NCBI GenBank assembly: GCA_021781535.1
Contig: JAJXWO010000033.1
Coordinates: 1-36,230, forward strand
Direction of reading: 5' to 3'
DNA length: 36,230 nucleotides
Source: Deltaproteobacteria bacterium
GTDB taxonomy: Bacteria > Desulfobacterota > Desulfuromonadia > Geobacterales > Pseudopelobacteraceae
The position numbers were made by a program, and so were the translations under genes. The notes under the pieces were generated by a model. It worked only from the letters and a program-made list of their open reading frames with translations. It was not told the DNA's origin and made no database searches. This document shows, one piece after another, positions 1 through 7,942 of this stretch; the first letter of the stretch is position 1; the number at the start of each line of letters is the position of its first letter.

Positions 1-34
1 TGAATAATTTTCGGGATGTGCTGATGGTCTCTTT

Positions 35-208
35 TCAGAGCCCCAGATCCATCTGTTTCCATGTGAACTCTGGCTTTGTCTGCTTGCGATTAAATGGGTA
101 ATAGCGGGGGCATTTGGCGACAACGGCATTTCCCGCCTGTTTGCAGGTGCGGCGACAGGAAGTGCAGAGCTTGTTTGCGGTTGGTTTGTGTGCGTTTTTT
201 TGTGTCAT
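35..208 (-). CDS. Small Cys-motif protein (57 aa), function unknown
   Basis: Seen: a 57-residue reading frame downstream of ilvE on the same strand. It carries a CX2CX3CX10C pattern (C15, C18, C22, C33) followed by a short basic/aromatic tail ending in WKQMDLGL. Four spaced cysteines suggest a metal or Fe-S site, but this is inference; I do not recognise a named family. The frame can be extended to a GTG at 241, but that codon lies inside the hairpin at 223-250, so I prefer the ATG at 208. Neither start has a good Shine-Dalgarno, so translation may be weak or coupled to ilvE. The protein could be co-transcribed with ilvE by read-through of the hairpin. It could also be a chance frame, although the Cys spacing argues against that. 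Confidence 0.5.
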   Translation of the reverse strand: MTQKNAHKPTANKLCTSCRRTCKQAGNAVVAKCPRYYPFNRKQTKPEFTWKQMDLGL

Positions 209-222
209 GGCGGTCAATCCGT

Positions 223-250
223 GCTGGGGCGGTCCAAACACCGCCCCAGC
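223..250 (-). terminator. Strong GC-rich hairpin just after ilvE
   Basis: Perfect inverted repeat with 10-bp arms, GCTGGGGCGG (223-232) and CCGCCCCAGC (241-250), and an 8-nt loop. It begins 8 nt beyond the ilvE stop. No T-tract follows on the minus strand (ACGGATTG follows), so it is not a canonical intrinsic terminator. It may act as a 3'-end stabiliser or attenuator between ilvE and the small downstream frame. Confidence 0.5.
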
Positions 251-258
251 AAAAATGA

Positions 259-1332
259 TTATTCAATAAACCTGATCCAGCCAAACTCGTCCTTCAGTCG
301 TCCTGTTTGGATGCCGGTTAGTGTGTCATACAGTTTCTGGGTGATAGTGCCGACTTTTCCACCGGTCAGTTGCAGGCACTCGTCCTTGTAACAGAGCTTT
401 CCGACCGGGGTTATGACCGCTGCAGTACCGCTGCCGAAGGCTTCGGTGACTTTGCCGGAACGAATATCGGCCAACAGGTCATGGACATCGATCTTGCGCT
501 CTTCGACCGTACAGCCAAGGGTGGGGGCCAGCTTCAATACTGAATCACGGGTTACCCCCGACAGGATCGACCCGTCAAGTGGCGCGGTAACAATATGAGT
601 GCCGTAGGCAAAAAACATATTCATTGCGCCGACTTCCTCAATGTAACGCCGTTCCCGGCCGTCAAGCCAGAGCACCTGGTCATATCCCTTGTTCTTGGCT
701 TCCAATCCCGCTTTCAGAGAGCTTGCATAGTTGCCGCCAGTCTTGGCTTCGCCGGTTCCCCCGGGCACGGCACGCACATAATGATCTTCCACCAGGATGT
801 TTACCGGATTGAACCCGGCTGCGTAATAGGCTCCAACGGGAGAGAGGATGACATAGAAATAATAATGATTCGAGGGTTTGACTCCCAGAACCGGTTCGAC
901 AGCAATTAAAGTCGGCCGGATATAGAGCGAGGTGCCCTCAGCAGTCGGAATCCAGTCTCGCTCAAGAGAAACCAGTTGTTCGATCCCCTTGAGGAACAGC
1001 TCCTCCGGGATAGGAGGGAGGCAGAGCCGGTCACCGGATTGATTGAAGCGCCGGGCATTCATCTCGGGGCGGAACAGGGCAATCCGCCCATCAGCCCACT
1101 TATAGGCTTTAAGCCCTTCAAAAATTTCCTGGGCATAATGAAAAACGAGGCAGGCAGGGTCGAGTACAAAAGGAGCATACGGCTCGATTCGGGCATCACA
1201 CCATCCCTGATCTGTTTTCCATTCTACAACCAGCATACGGTCGGTGAAGTATTTGCCAAAACCAAGCTGAGACTGGTCGGGAATCTTTGTCTTCATTTTC
1301 TCGGCCGGTAAGGGAACAATTTTAATGTCCAT
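259..1332 (-). CDS. ilvE: Branched-chain amino acid aminotransferase
   Basis: PLP-dependent fold-type IV transaminase that moves amino groups between glutamate and the 2-oxo acids of leucine, isoleucine and valine in the cytoplasm. The 357-residue product has the length of the BCAT group II (eukaryote-like) family. The PLP-lysine context GEAKTGGNYASSL is present with K197 as the likely Schiff-base lysine. The substrate-side motif YIRPTL and the distal EAFGSGTAAVITPV (cofactor phosphate-binding region) are intact. The start at 1332 is chosen because AAGGAGGT sits 8 nt upstream; a longer frame to 1377 has no such signal. It diverges from pyc across a 283-bp region. I saw no convincing promoter or leader-peptide attenuator for it. 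The family assignment is firm; preference among branched-chain substrates cannot be read from sequence. Confidence 0.95.
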   Translation of the reverse strand: MDIKIVPLPAEKMKTKIPDQSQLGFGKYFTDRMLVVEWKTDQGWCDARIEPYAPFVLDPACLVFHYAQEIFEGLKAYKWADGRIALFRPEMNARRFNQSGDRLCLPPIPEELFLKGIEQLVSLERDWIPTAEGTSLYIRPTLIAVEPVLGVKPSNHYYFYVILSPVGAYYAAGFNPVNILVEDHYVRAVPGGTGEAKTGGNYASSLKAGLEAKNKGYDQVLWLDGRERRYIEEVGAMNMFFAYGTHIVTAPLDGSILSGVTRDSVLKLAPTLGCTVEERKIDVHDLLADIRSGKVTEAFGSGTAAVITPVGKLCYKDECLQLTGGKVGTITQKLYDTLTGIQTGRLKDEFGWIRFIE

Positions 1333-1505
1333 TACTATTACCTCCTTTTTATCCAATAATAAAATACATTCGGACAACGGTTTTTATCATAAAACAGCAG
1401 GGTGCGGCAAGGTGAAAATCCTGAACTGATGAAACCGGAGTGCATGCATAAATAGCAAAAATATTCCCTGTATATAGCTGCAGAAAATCAGTCTCAACTT
1501 ACTAA

Positions 1506-1534
1506 TTGACAAAGTCTTGCCAATCTGTTTTATT
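1506..1534 (+). promoter_or_regulatory. Putative sigma-70 promoter for pyc
   Basis: A perfect -35 TTGACA (1506-1511) is followed after 17 bp by TTTATT (1529-1534), a weak -10. It lies about 80 nt upstream of the pyc start in an AT-rich stretch. The rest of the ilvE-pyc intergenic region (1333-1615) shows no further gene. Confidence 0.45.
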
Positions 1535-1615
1535 GCGACCCTGTATATCGTAACTATTTAAAATAACTGAATAACTTTAGTTTTGCTAAATAAATTTATC
1601 AAGGAGAACATCTAC

Positions 1616-4600
1616 ATGGAAAAATACCGGTTTCGTAAAGTCATGGCGGCAAACCGAGGTGAGATTGCTATCCGTATCTTTCGTGCCTGCACTGAGCTGG
1701 GCATCAGCACGGTAGCGCTTTATTCTGAAGAGGACAAACTCTCCCTGCATCGTTACAAGGCTGATGAAGCGTATCTGATCGGCAAAGGGAAGTCACCGAT
1801 TGATGCCTATCTCGGTATTGACGAGATTATTGCGTTGGCGCTCAAGGCAGATGTTGATGCTATCCATCCCGGATATGGTTTTCTGGCAGAGAATGCCGAA
1901 TTTGCAGAGGAATGCAGGGTTAACGGCATAACGTTCATCGGCCCCACGGCTGAGATGATGCGCTCATTGGGAGATAAGGTTTCTGGCCGGAAAGCTGCAA
2001 TTGCCGCCGGTGTCAACGTGGTTCCCGGGACTGAAAATCCTGTTGAGAAGGAAGAAGACGCCCTGATCTTCGCCAAGGAGCATGGTTACCCCATCATTAT
2101 CAAGGCATCGGCAGGCGGAGGCGGCCGTGGCATGCGTGTGGCCAACAACAAAAAAGAACTGCTTGAGGGACTTGTTGCGGCCGGGAGCGAGGCAAAGGCA
2201 TCTTTCGGTAATGCCGAGGTCTTTCTGGAGCGCTACCTGGCGCACCCGAAACATATAGAAGTCCAGGTGTTGGGCGACAACTATGGCAATCTGGTCCACT
2301 TTTTCGACAGGGACTGTTCCGTGCAGCGGCGTCATCAGAAGGTGGTCGAATTTGCGCCGTCGTTGTCACTGACACAGACCCAGCGGGAGGAACTCTGTAC
2401 GGCCGCGCTTAAAATAGCCGGGCATGTTAAGTACCGCAATGCCGGGACTATTGAATTTCTTGTGGACAGCGAAGGTAAGCACTACTTTATCGAGATGAAT
2501 CCCCGCATTCAGGTGGAGCATACCGTGACCGAAATGATCACCGGTCGCAATCTTGTACAAAATCAGATTCTGGTTGCCTGTGGGCACAAACTTTCTGATC
2601 CCGAGATCAATATCCCTTCGCAAAGCGCAATTGATATGCGGGGTTATGCCATTCAGTGCCGTATAACCACGGAAGACCCGGCCAATAATTTTTCCCCTGA
2701 TTTTGGGACCCTGACTACGTACCGTTCGGCCGCTGGCTGCGGCATTCGTCTTGATGCCGGCAACGCCTTTACCGGCGCCAAAATTACTCCCCATTACGAT
2801 TCACTGCTGGTCAAGGTCAGTGCATGGGGGCTCGCCTTTACAGATGCAGCCAATATTATGAATCGTGCCCTGCAGGAGTTCCGTGTTCGCGGGGTCAAAA
2901 CCAATATCGGATTTCTCGAAAATGTCGTCACTCATCCGGTCTTCCTCCGTGGGCAGTGCGATACATCTTTTATCGAAAAACATCCGGAACTGCTTCACTT
3001 CCGTGAAAAGCAGGATCGCGCCAGTAAAGTGCTCAACTTCCTCGGTGAGGTAATAGTCAACGGTTCGCCCGGTGTGGTAAAGCCACTTAAGTCGGCGGAA
3101 CTGATCGAAGCCCGTGCCCCGTATGTCGATACCAGCAGGCCGCGCCCATCCGGCAGCAAGGATCTTTTCATGCAGATGGGTGCCGAAGGGCTTTCCAAAT
3201 GGATTTTGGAGCAGAAAAAACTCTTGATCACCGACACGACCATGCGTGATGCCCACCAGTCCAACTTGGCAACCCGTGTGCGCAGCTATGATCTTATCAA
3301 GATTGCCGAACCGACCTCTTACCTGGGGGCGGACTTGTTCTCTCTGGAGTGCTGGGGGGGAGCAACATTTGACGTCTCAATGCGCTTTTTGAAAGAAGAC
3401 CCGTGGCAGCGCCTGCACAAACTGTCGGAGTTGATACCCAATATACTGTTTCAGATGCTGCTGCGCGGTTCAAACGCGGTCGGATATACCAATTATCCTG
3501 ATAATGTTGTGCAGAAGTTTGTTGAGGAGGCAGCTGATTCTGGTGTCGATATCTTCCGGATTTTCGATTCGCTCAACTGGACCACCGGCATGCGGGTTGC
3601 GATGGATGCCGTGCGCAAATCGGGGAAAATATGTGAAGCGTCAATCTGTTATACCGGTGATATCACCGATCCAAGACGGGACAAATACCCGCTTGAGTAC
3701 TATGTCGCCATGGCAAAAGAGTTGGAGAAAATGGGTGCACATATTCTGGCAATTAAAGACATGGCCGGTCTGCTCAAGCCGCTGGCAGCATATAAACTCG
3801 TCAAAGCGCTTAAAGAGAATATTGGTATTCCAATCCATCTCCATACCCATGATACCTCGTCAAACGGCAGTGCCATGCTGCTTAAAGCCAGTGAAGCTGG
3901 TGTGGATATTGTGGATGCCGCTCTGTCCTCCCTCTCCGGTTTGACTGCCCAGCCAAACCTGAATGCGCTGGTTGCGACTCTCGAAGGAAGTGAACGTGAC
4001 CCGCTGGTCAATGCCCCGGGTTTGCAAAAACTGGCCAATTATTGGGAAACCGTCCGCGATTACTATTCCCCCTTTGAATCCGGTCTGAAAAGCGGCACGG
4101 CAGAGGTGTATCACCACGAAATTCCGGGCGGGCAGTATTCAAACTACAAACCGCAGGTAGCCGGTCTGGGGTTGATTGAACGCTGGGATGACTGCAAGGA
4201 GATGTACCACAAAGTCAACATGATGTTCGGAGATATCGTCAAGGTTACGCCGTCTTCAAAGGTTGTCGGTGATATGGCCATGTTTCTGGTCAAGAACAAT
4301 CTGGAGCCGGAGGATGTTTTCACTACCAGCGAGGATCTGTCCTTTCCTGAATCGGTTGTCGGCATGTTCAAGGGAATGCTTGGCCAGCCATACCAGGGGT
4401 GGCCGAAGGAACTGCAGAAAATTATTCTGAAAGGTGAGCAGCCGATTACCTGCCGCCCCGGTGAGCTCCTTGAGCCGGTTGATTTTGTGGAGGAAAAGCT
4501 CAAGCTTGAGGAATCGTTGGGACATCGCATTGACGATCGGGCGCTGGTTTCTGCAATCCTCTATCCGAATGTCTATCCCGAATTTGACCGGCATCGTGTG

Positions 4601-5065
4601 GAATTCTCCGACACTTCGGTTATTCCTACCCCGATTTTTTTCTACGGTCTTGAGCCAGGACAGGAAACCTCATTGGATATCGAACCCGGCAAGACCCTGA
4701 TCATCAAGCTTAATGCCGTTGGAAAAGTGCAGAATGACGGGACCCGTACCGTGTATTTCGAGCTGAATGGCAACAACCGGTCAGTCGTTATTCGTGACCA
4801 GTCGGTACAAAGTGACGAAGCGGTTCGGGTTAAGGCTGATAAGGGGAATTCCTGTCACATCGCGGCACCGATGCCGGGCAAAGTGTTGAAGGTGAACGTC
4901 AAAGCGGGTGAGGCGATCAAGGCCGGTGATGTGCTTATGGTCACCGAAGCTATGAAGATGGAGACCAATATCAAGGCTAAAGCTGATGGTGCAGTGGTGG
5001 ATGTGAAGTTTAAAGAAGGGGATAAAGTTGAGAAAGAAGATTTGGTGATAATTGTGGCAGAATAA
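1616..5065 (+). CDS. pyc: Pyruvate carboxylase, single-chain
   Basis: Biotin-dependent ATP- and bicarbonate-driven carboxylation of pyruvate to oxaloacetate, the main anaplerotic step and the entry to gluconeogenesis from acetate in this kind of organism. The 1149 residues carry the full order of domains. The biotin carboxylase is at about 1-455, with MAANRGEIAIRIFRA and the ATP-grasp glycine loop GGGGRGMR. The carboxyltransferase runs from about 535, with DTTMRDAHQS starting at D540. The C-terminal biotinyl domain has AMKM with the biotinylated K1114. Length matches one-polypeptide pyruvate carboxylases. The start at 1616 is set by AAGGAG 9 nt upstream; an in-frame ATG at 1583 lacks an SD. 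The gene stands alone, closed by a hairpin at 5091. No frameshift or missing motif was seen. Confidence 0.97.
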   Translation: MEKYRFRKVMAANRGEIAIRIFRACTELGISTVALYSEEDKLSLHRYKADEAYLIGKGKSPIDAYLGIDEIIALALKADVDAIHPGYGFLAENAEFAEECRVNGITFIGPTAEMMRSLGDKVSGRKAAIAAGVNVVPGTENPVEKEEDALIFAKEHGYPIIIKASAGGGGRGMRVANNKKELLEGLVAAGSEAKASFGNAEVFLERYLAHPKHIEVQVLGDNYGNLVHFFDRDCSVQRRHQKVVEFAPSLSLTQTQREELCTAALKIAGHVKYRNAGTIEFLVDSEGKHYFIEMNPRIQVEHTVTEMITGRNLVQNQILVACGHKLSDPEINIPSQSAIDMRGYAIQCRITTEDPANNFSPDFGTLTTYRSAAGCGIRLDAGNAFTGAKITPHYDSLLVKVSAWGLAFTDAANIMNRALQEFRVRGVKTNIGFLENVVTHPVFLRGQCDTSFIEKHPELLHFREKQDRASKVLNFLGEVIVNGSPGVVKPLKSAELIEARAPYVDTSRPRPSGSKDLFMQMGAEGLSKWILEQKKLLITDTTMRDAHQSNLATRVRSYDLIKIAEPTSYLGADLFSLECWGGATFDVSMRFLKEDPWQRLHKLSELIPNILFQMLLRGSNAVGYTNYPDNVVQKFVEEAADSGVDIFRIFDSLNWTTGMRVAMDAVRKSGKICEASICYTGDITDPRRDKYPLEYYVAMAKELEKMGAHILAIKDMAGLLKPLAAYKLVKALKENIGIPIHLHTHDTSSNGSAMLLKASEAGVDIVDAALSSLSGLTAQPNLNALVATLEGSERDPLVNAPGLQKLANYWETVRDYYSPFESGLKSGTAEVYHHEIPGGQYSNYKPQVAGLGLIERWDDCKEMYHKVNMMFGDIVKVTPSSKVVGDMAMFLVKNNLEPEDVFTTSEDLSFPESVVGMFKGMLGQPYQGWPKELQKIILKGEQPITCRPGELLEPVDFVEEKLKLEESLGHRIDDRALVSAILYPNVYPEFDRHRVEFSDTSVIPTPIFFYGLEPGQETSLDIEPGKTLIIKLNAVGKVQNDGTRTVYFELNGNNRSVVIRDQSVQSDEAVRVKADKGNSCHIAAPMPGKVLKVNVKAGEAIKAGDVLMVTEAMKMETNIKAKADGAVVDVKFKEGDKVEKEDLVIIVAE

Positions 5066-5090
5066 ACACCGTTTGGTACAGTTTGCGCTC

Positions 5091-5123
5091 ACGCCCCGTT
5101 TCCGAAAGGATGCGGGGCGTTTT
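5091..5123 (+). terminator. Rho-independent terminator of pyc
   Basis: Stem ACGCCCCG (5091-5098) pairs with CGGGGCGT (5113-5120). An inner TCC-GAAA-GGA mini-stem extends the helix, and TTT follows. It sits 25 nt after the pyc stop. The T-tract is short, but the stem is very stable. Confidence 0.75.
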
Positions 5124-5226
5124 ACGTGGCGACCGTCATTACATTTCCGCAAACATTTCCAGCTTGCGTTCACCCGGCATCGATATTACGCTATAGCAAC
5201 GAGACATATCACCATGTGGAGGCATT

Positions 5227-6225
5227 ATGGATAAACATACGTGGAGTCCTGCTGAACTGTTGCAGTTGTCTGGCGGCTATTGGGGTACCTGTGCCCTGCA
5301 TGCCGGGGTTAAGCTCGATCTGTTCAGTTATGCGGGGAAAGTCTCCGAACTTGCACAGGCCACTGCCAGTGATGTCCGCGGCTTGGAAATGCTGCTGATC
5401 GCCCTGACGGCACTCGGGCTGATGGAAAAAAATGGTGACCGATATTCGGCTACCGCCAGTGCCGCTACTTACCTGTCCCGAACCTCTCCCCATTACCTGG
5501 GGCATATTATCATGCACCATCATCATCTCATGGATGGCTGGGCCCATCTTGACGAATCAGTTCGGAGCGGAGCACCGCTTCGTGAACGGGTCTCACACGA
5601 CCATGACGAAACCGCGCGGGAAAGTTTTGAAATGGGGATGTTCAATCTGGCCATGCTGATTGCTCCGCGTATTGTCTCCCACGTCGATCTAAGGGGAAGG
5701 CGGCGTTTGATCGATCTGGGGGGCGGCCCTGGCACCTATGCGATTCATTTCTGTCAAGCTAATCCGCAGCTTACGGCTACGGTCTACGATCTTCCGACGA
5801 CTCGCCCTTTTGCGGAAAAAACAATAGCATCATTTGGCCTCAGCGACCGGGTTTCGTTTTACGCCGGCGATTTTATCAACGACGCTGTTCCGGGCGGATT
5901 CGACGTGGCTTGGTTGTCGCATATCTTGCACAGCGAGGGACCCGAGGGGTGTGCCGTTACACTGCGGCGCGCCGTGGCTGCTTTGGAACCGGGCGGGATG
6001 CTCATGGTACAGGAATTCATTCTCGACAATAACATGGAGGGTCCATTACACCCGGCGCTGTTTTCGCTGAACATGTTGCTGGGTACCCCGCAGGGGCGCG
6101 CCTATTCACAACTGCAGCTGGAGGAAATGATGACCGCTGCCGGAATCGGCTCGATCAGGCGACTGGAGTTGGCTCTGCCCAACGGGGCAGGGGTGTTGGC
6201 AGGAATTGTGACACATCGGCTCTGA
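5227..6225 (+). CDS. SAM-dependent O-methyltransferase family protein (plant-type OMT fold)
   Basis: A 332-residue protein with an N-terminal winged-helix dimerisation region (about 1-95, including LLIALTALGLMEKNGDRYSA) and a C-terminal Rossmann methyltransferase domain. The SAM-binding loop LIDLGGGPGTY is near residues 162-172, and the acidic second motif VYDLPTT follows. The layout matches the O-methyltransferase family 2 / acetylserotonin-methyltransferase-like group. Members methylate small-molecule hydroxyl groups, but some act in other ways, so the substrate is not assigned. TGGAGG 4 nt before the ATG supports the start. It is a single gene after the pyc terminator and converges with the VF530 gene. 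A histidine cluster (HHHH near residue 97) may lie at the active-site mouth; this is speculation. Confidence 0.85.
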   Translation: MDKHTWSPAELLQLSGGYWGTCALHAGVKLDLFSYAGKVSELAQATASDVRGLEMLLIALTALGLMEKNGDRYSATASAATYLSRTSPHYLGHIIMHHHHLMDGWAHLDESVRSGAPLRERVSHDHDETARESFEMGMFNLAMLIAPRIVSHVDLRGRRRLIDLGGGPGTYAIHFCQANPQLTATVYDLPTTRPFAEKTIASFGLSDRVSFYAGDFINDAVPGGFDVAWLSHILHSEGPEGCAVTLRRAVAALEPGGMLMVQEFILDNNMEGPLHPALFSLNMLLGTPQGRAYSQLQLEEMMTAAGIGSIRRLELALPNGAGVLAGIVTHRL

Positions 6226-6270
6226 ATTCATTCTATTTACGCAAGCCCGGCAGATTTTACTTCAACCCAC

Positions 6271-6492
6271 TCAATCCAGCTTCCACTGCAGGTACATTTC
6301 CTCAACCTTGTCCCTGGCCCATGGCGTTCGACGAAGAAATTTCAAGCTGGACGAAATACTCGGATCATGAGTAAAACAGCGGATATCGATGCTCTTTCCC
6401 ATCTCCTCCCAGCCATACTGCTGCACCAGTTGCGAAAGGATCTCTTTCAATGTTATGCCGTGTAGAGGGTCATTACCGTTTTGGCATGTCAT
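6271..6492 (-). CDS. VF530 / DUF2132 family small protein
   Basis: A 73-residue protein that closely fits the VF530 (DUF2132) family, with the NDPLHGITL opening and the [21 protein letters not shown] block that define it. The family is small, all-helical and widespread in Proteobacteria. A nucleic-acid-binding role has been proposed from its structure, but no function is established here. The ATG at 6492 is preferred because AAGGAG lies about 11 nt upstream. A TTG at 6525 would add residues ([11 protein letters not shown]) not expected in the family. It converges with the methyltransferase across 45 bp. Confidence 0.8.
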   Translation of the reverse strand: MTCQNGNDPLHGITLKEILSQLVQQYGWEEMGKSIDIRCFTHDPSISSSLKFLRRTPWARDKVEEMYLQWKLD

Positions 6493-6582
6493 CTGATCTT
6501 CTTCTCCTTCACATCTTGTGGCCAACGGCGTGTCATTTATAGCTTTTGGGTATGGTAAAGGTCGCGTTAGTAGATCGTGGTA

Positions 6583-7593
6583 CTAAACGATCAACGAGTG
6601 ATACAGGCGAATGTATTTCGCCGCTTCAATTTCCGGTGAAAAGGAACTGCGTATAAATTCTTCAGCGCGGCACCCCAAGAGAGTTCGCAGTTCAGCGTCT
6701 TCTGCCAGCCTGATAACATTTCGGGAAAATGAGTCTGAATCCCGGTACAGTAAACCGGTGTCGCCATGGCGGATAAGGGACCGGTTCCCGGGGATATTGG
6801 CTGCCAACACCGGGCGTCCCAAGGCCATGGCCTCAAGAAGGGTATTGGGCATCGATTCGAACCGCGAACAGTTAAGCACCACATCGGCACGAGCATAGAG
6901 GGCACCCATACGCTCCAGAGGTACCTCGCCGAGCCACATGGCGTGAGGGGCGTTACAGAGCATGCTGCGAATAGTAGCAGCGTAATCCTGATCGATGATG
7001 CCGCCCGCAATGACCAGTCGGATTGCAGGTATGCGGTCCACCAGTGGTGCCAGTGCCTTGAGGGGAAATTCAATTCGTTTGACTGCCCTGAGGGCCGCAG
7101 GCAACAACAGGACAAAGTCATCTTCAGCTAATCCCATTCTGCCTGCTGCGGAGACAGGCAACAGTTCGGCACCTTGGGAAATGACAACGACCCGATCCGC
7201 ACTCTGCGGAAAATAGTGAGTAAGTTCAGCCGCCTCGCAGTCATCGAAACAGACAACTGCCCGTGCTTCTCCTATGGCCCGAACCGTAACGGAATGGGTC
7301 CTCAACTGCGCTTCATGCAAATCGCTGCCGGTGATGGTGATGACAAACGGTAGATTCTTTTTCGCTGCCAAATGTTGGGCAACTCCCCCGCAGAAACGGG
7401 CATGGAAGCCATGGATCAGTTGGGGGGCAAAGGAGGCAAGATGCGCTTCCATTTCCGCAAGTGAAAGGGCATCTGCGGGTAAAACGAGCAGCTCTATCCC
7501 TCTCTGGACAAGAAAACGGCTTATACGGTCGACGGTGGTAATATTGCCCCGTTGGGGACCACGTGAGTAAGGAGATATGAGGACAATACGCAT
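6583..7593 (-). CDS. GT-B glycosyltransferase, GT4-like
   Basis: A 336-residue two-domain GT-B glycosyltransferase. The N-terminal half opens with MRIVLISPYSRGPQRGN and holds a TITGSDLH segment. The C-terminal half has the nucleotide-sugar-binding FESMPNTLLEAMALGRPVL with the EX7E pair typical of GT4. The opening and the TGSDL segment also resemble the SenB/TIGR04348 group (selenosugar synthases), but no senA or senC partner is present, so I leave the substrate open. The ATG at 7593 fits the family N-terminus. A TTG at 7629 would add 12 residues, and neither start has a good SD. It diverges from glnD and has no other cell-envelope genes beside it. Confidence 0.8.
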   Translation of the reverse strand: MRIVLISPYSRGPQRGNITTVDRISRFLVQRGIELLVLPADALSLAEMEAHLASFAPQLIHGFHARFCGGVAQHLAAKKNLPFVITITGSDLHEAQLRTHSVTVRAIGEARAVVCFDDCEAAELTHYFPQSADRVVVISQGAELLPVSAAGRMGLAEDDFVLLLPAALRAVKRIEFPLKALAPLVDRIPAIRLVIAGGIIDQDYAATIRSMLCNAPHAMWLGEVPLERMGALYARADVVLNCSRFESMPNTLLEAMALGRPVLAANIPGNRSLIRHGDTGLLYRDSDSFSRNVIRLAEDAELRTLLGCRAEEFIRSSFSPEIEAAKYIRLYHSLIV

Positions 7594-7726
7594 TTGTCTA
7601 GTATGGATTAAAATACTGGCAGTAGGCAAGTGACATTTGCAGGACTGACGGAGGTTTTTTTGTGGACCATGGCCGTTAGATCACGTGCTGGCGATTACAA
7701 CCATATTGGGCATGCATTCTTAAACA

Positions 7727-7758
7727 CTGACAAAAACTATCAGGATTTTGATTGTCAG
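7727..7758. promoter_or_regulatory. Inverted CTGACAA / TTGTCAG repeat upstream of glnD
   Basis: Perfect 7-bp inverted repeat, CTGACAA at 7727-7733 and TTGTCAG at 7752-7758 (18-bp spacer, 25-bp centre spacing). The same CTGAC core recurs at 7645-7650 and in the glnD promoter dyad, so these may be operator half-sites. The GT-glnD intergenic region (7594-7942) shows no gene. Confidence 0.35.
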
Positions 7759-7806
7759 GCCTAAGCAGCTTTCCACAAAGAATGTGAATAATTCAGTCTA
7801 TTGCTT

Positions 7807-7835
7807 TTGACTCGTCAGCGTGTCTGACGTATAAT
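7807..7835 (+). promoter_or_regulatory. Sigma-70 promoter of glnD with a dyad in its spacer
   Basis: TTGACT (7807-7812), exactly 17 bp, then the consensus TATAAT (7830-7835). The spacer is itself a perfect inverted repeat: CGTCAG (7813-7818), CGTGT, CTGACG (7824-7829). The expected transcription start is near 7842, about 100 nt before the glnD ATG. A spacer-filling dyad would place a bound regulator directly under RNA polymerase. Confidence 0.8.
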
Positions 7836-7942
7836 CCGCACACCGTCTGGCTGCCACTGTTGCCATCTGCCCTCAATGGATGCGTTCATGTATATTGCAT
7901 TCAATTGCCCAGCTTCCTCATTACCGCTTCATAAGGAAAAAT

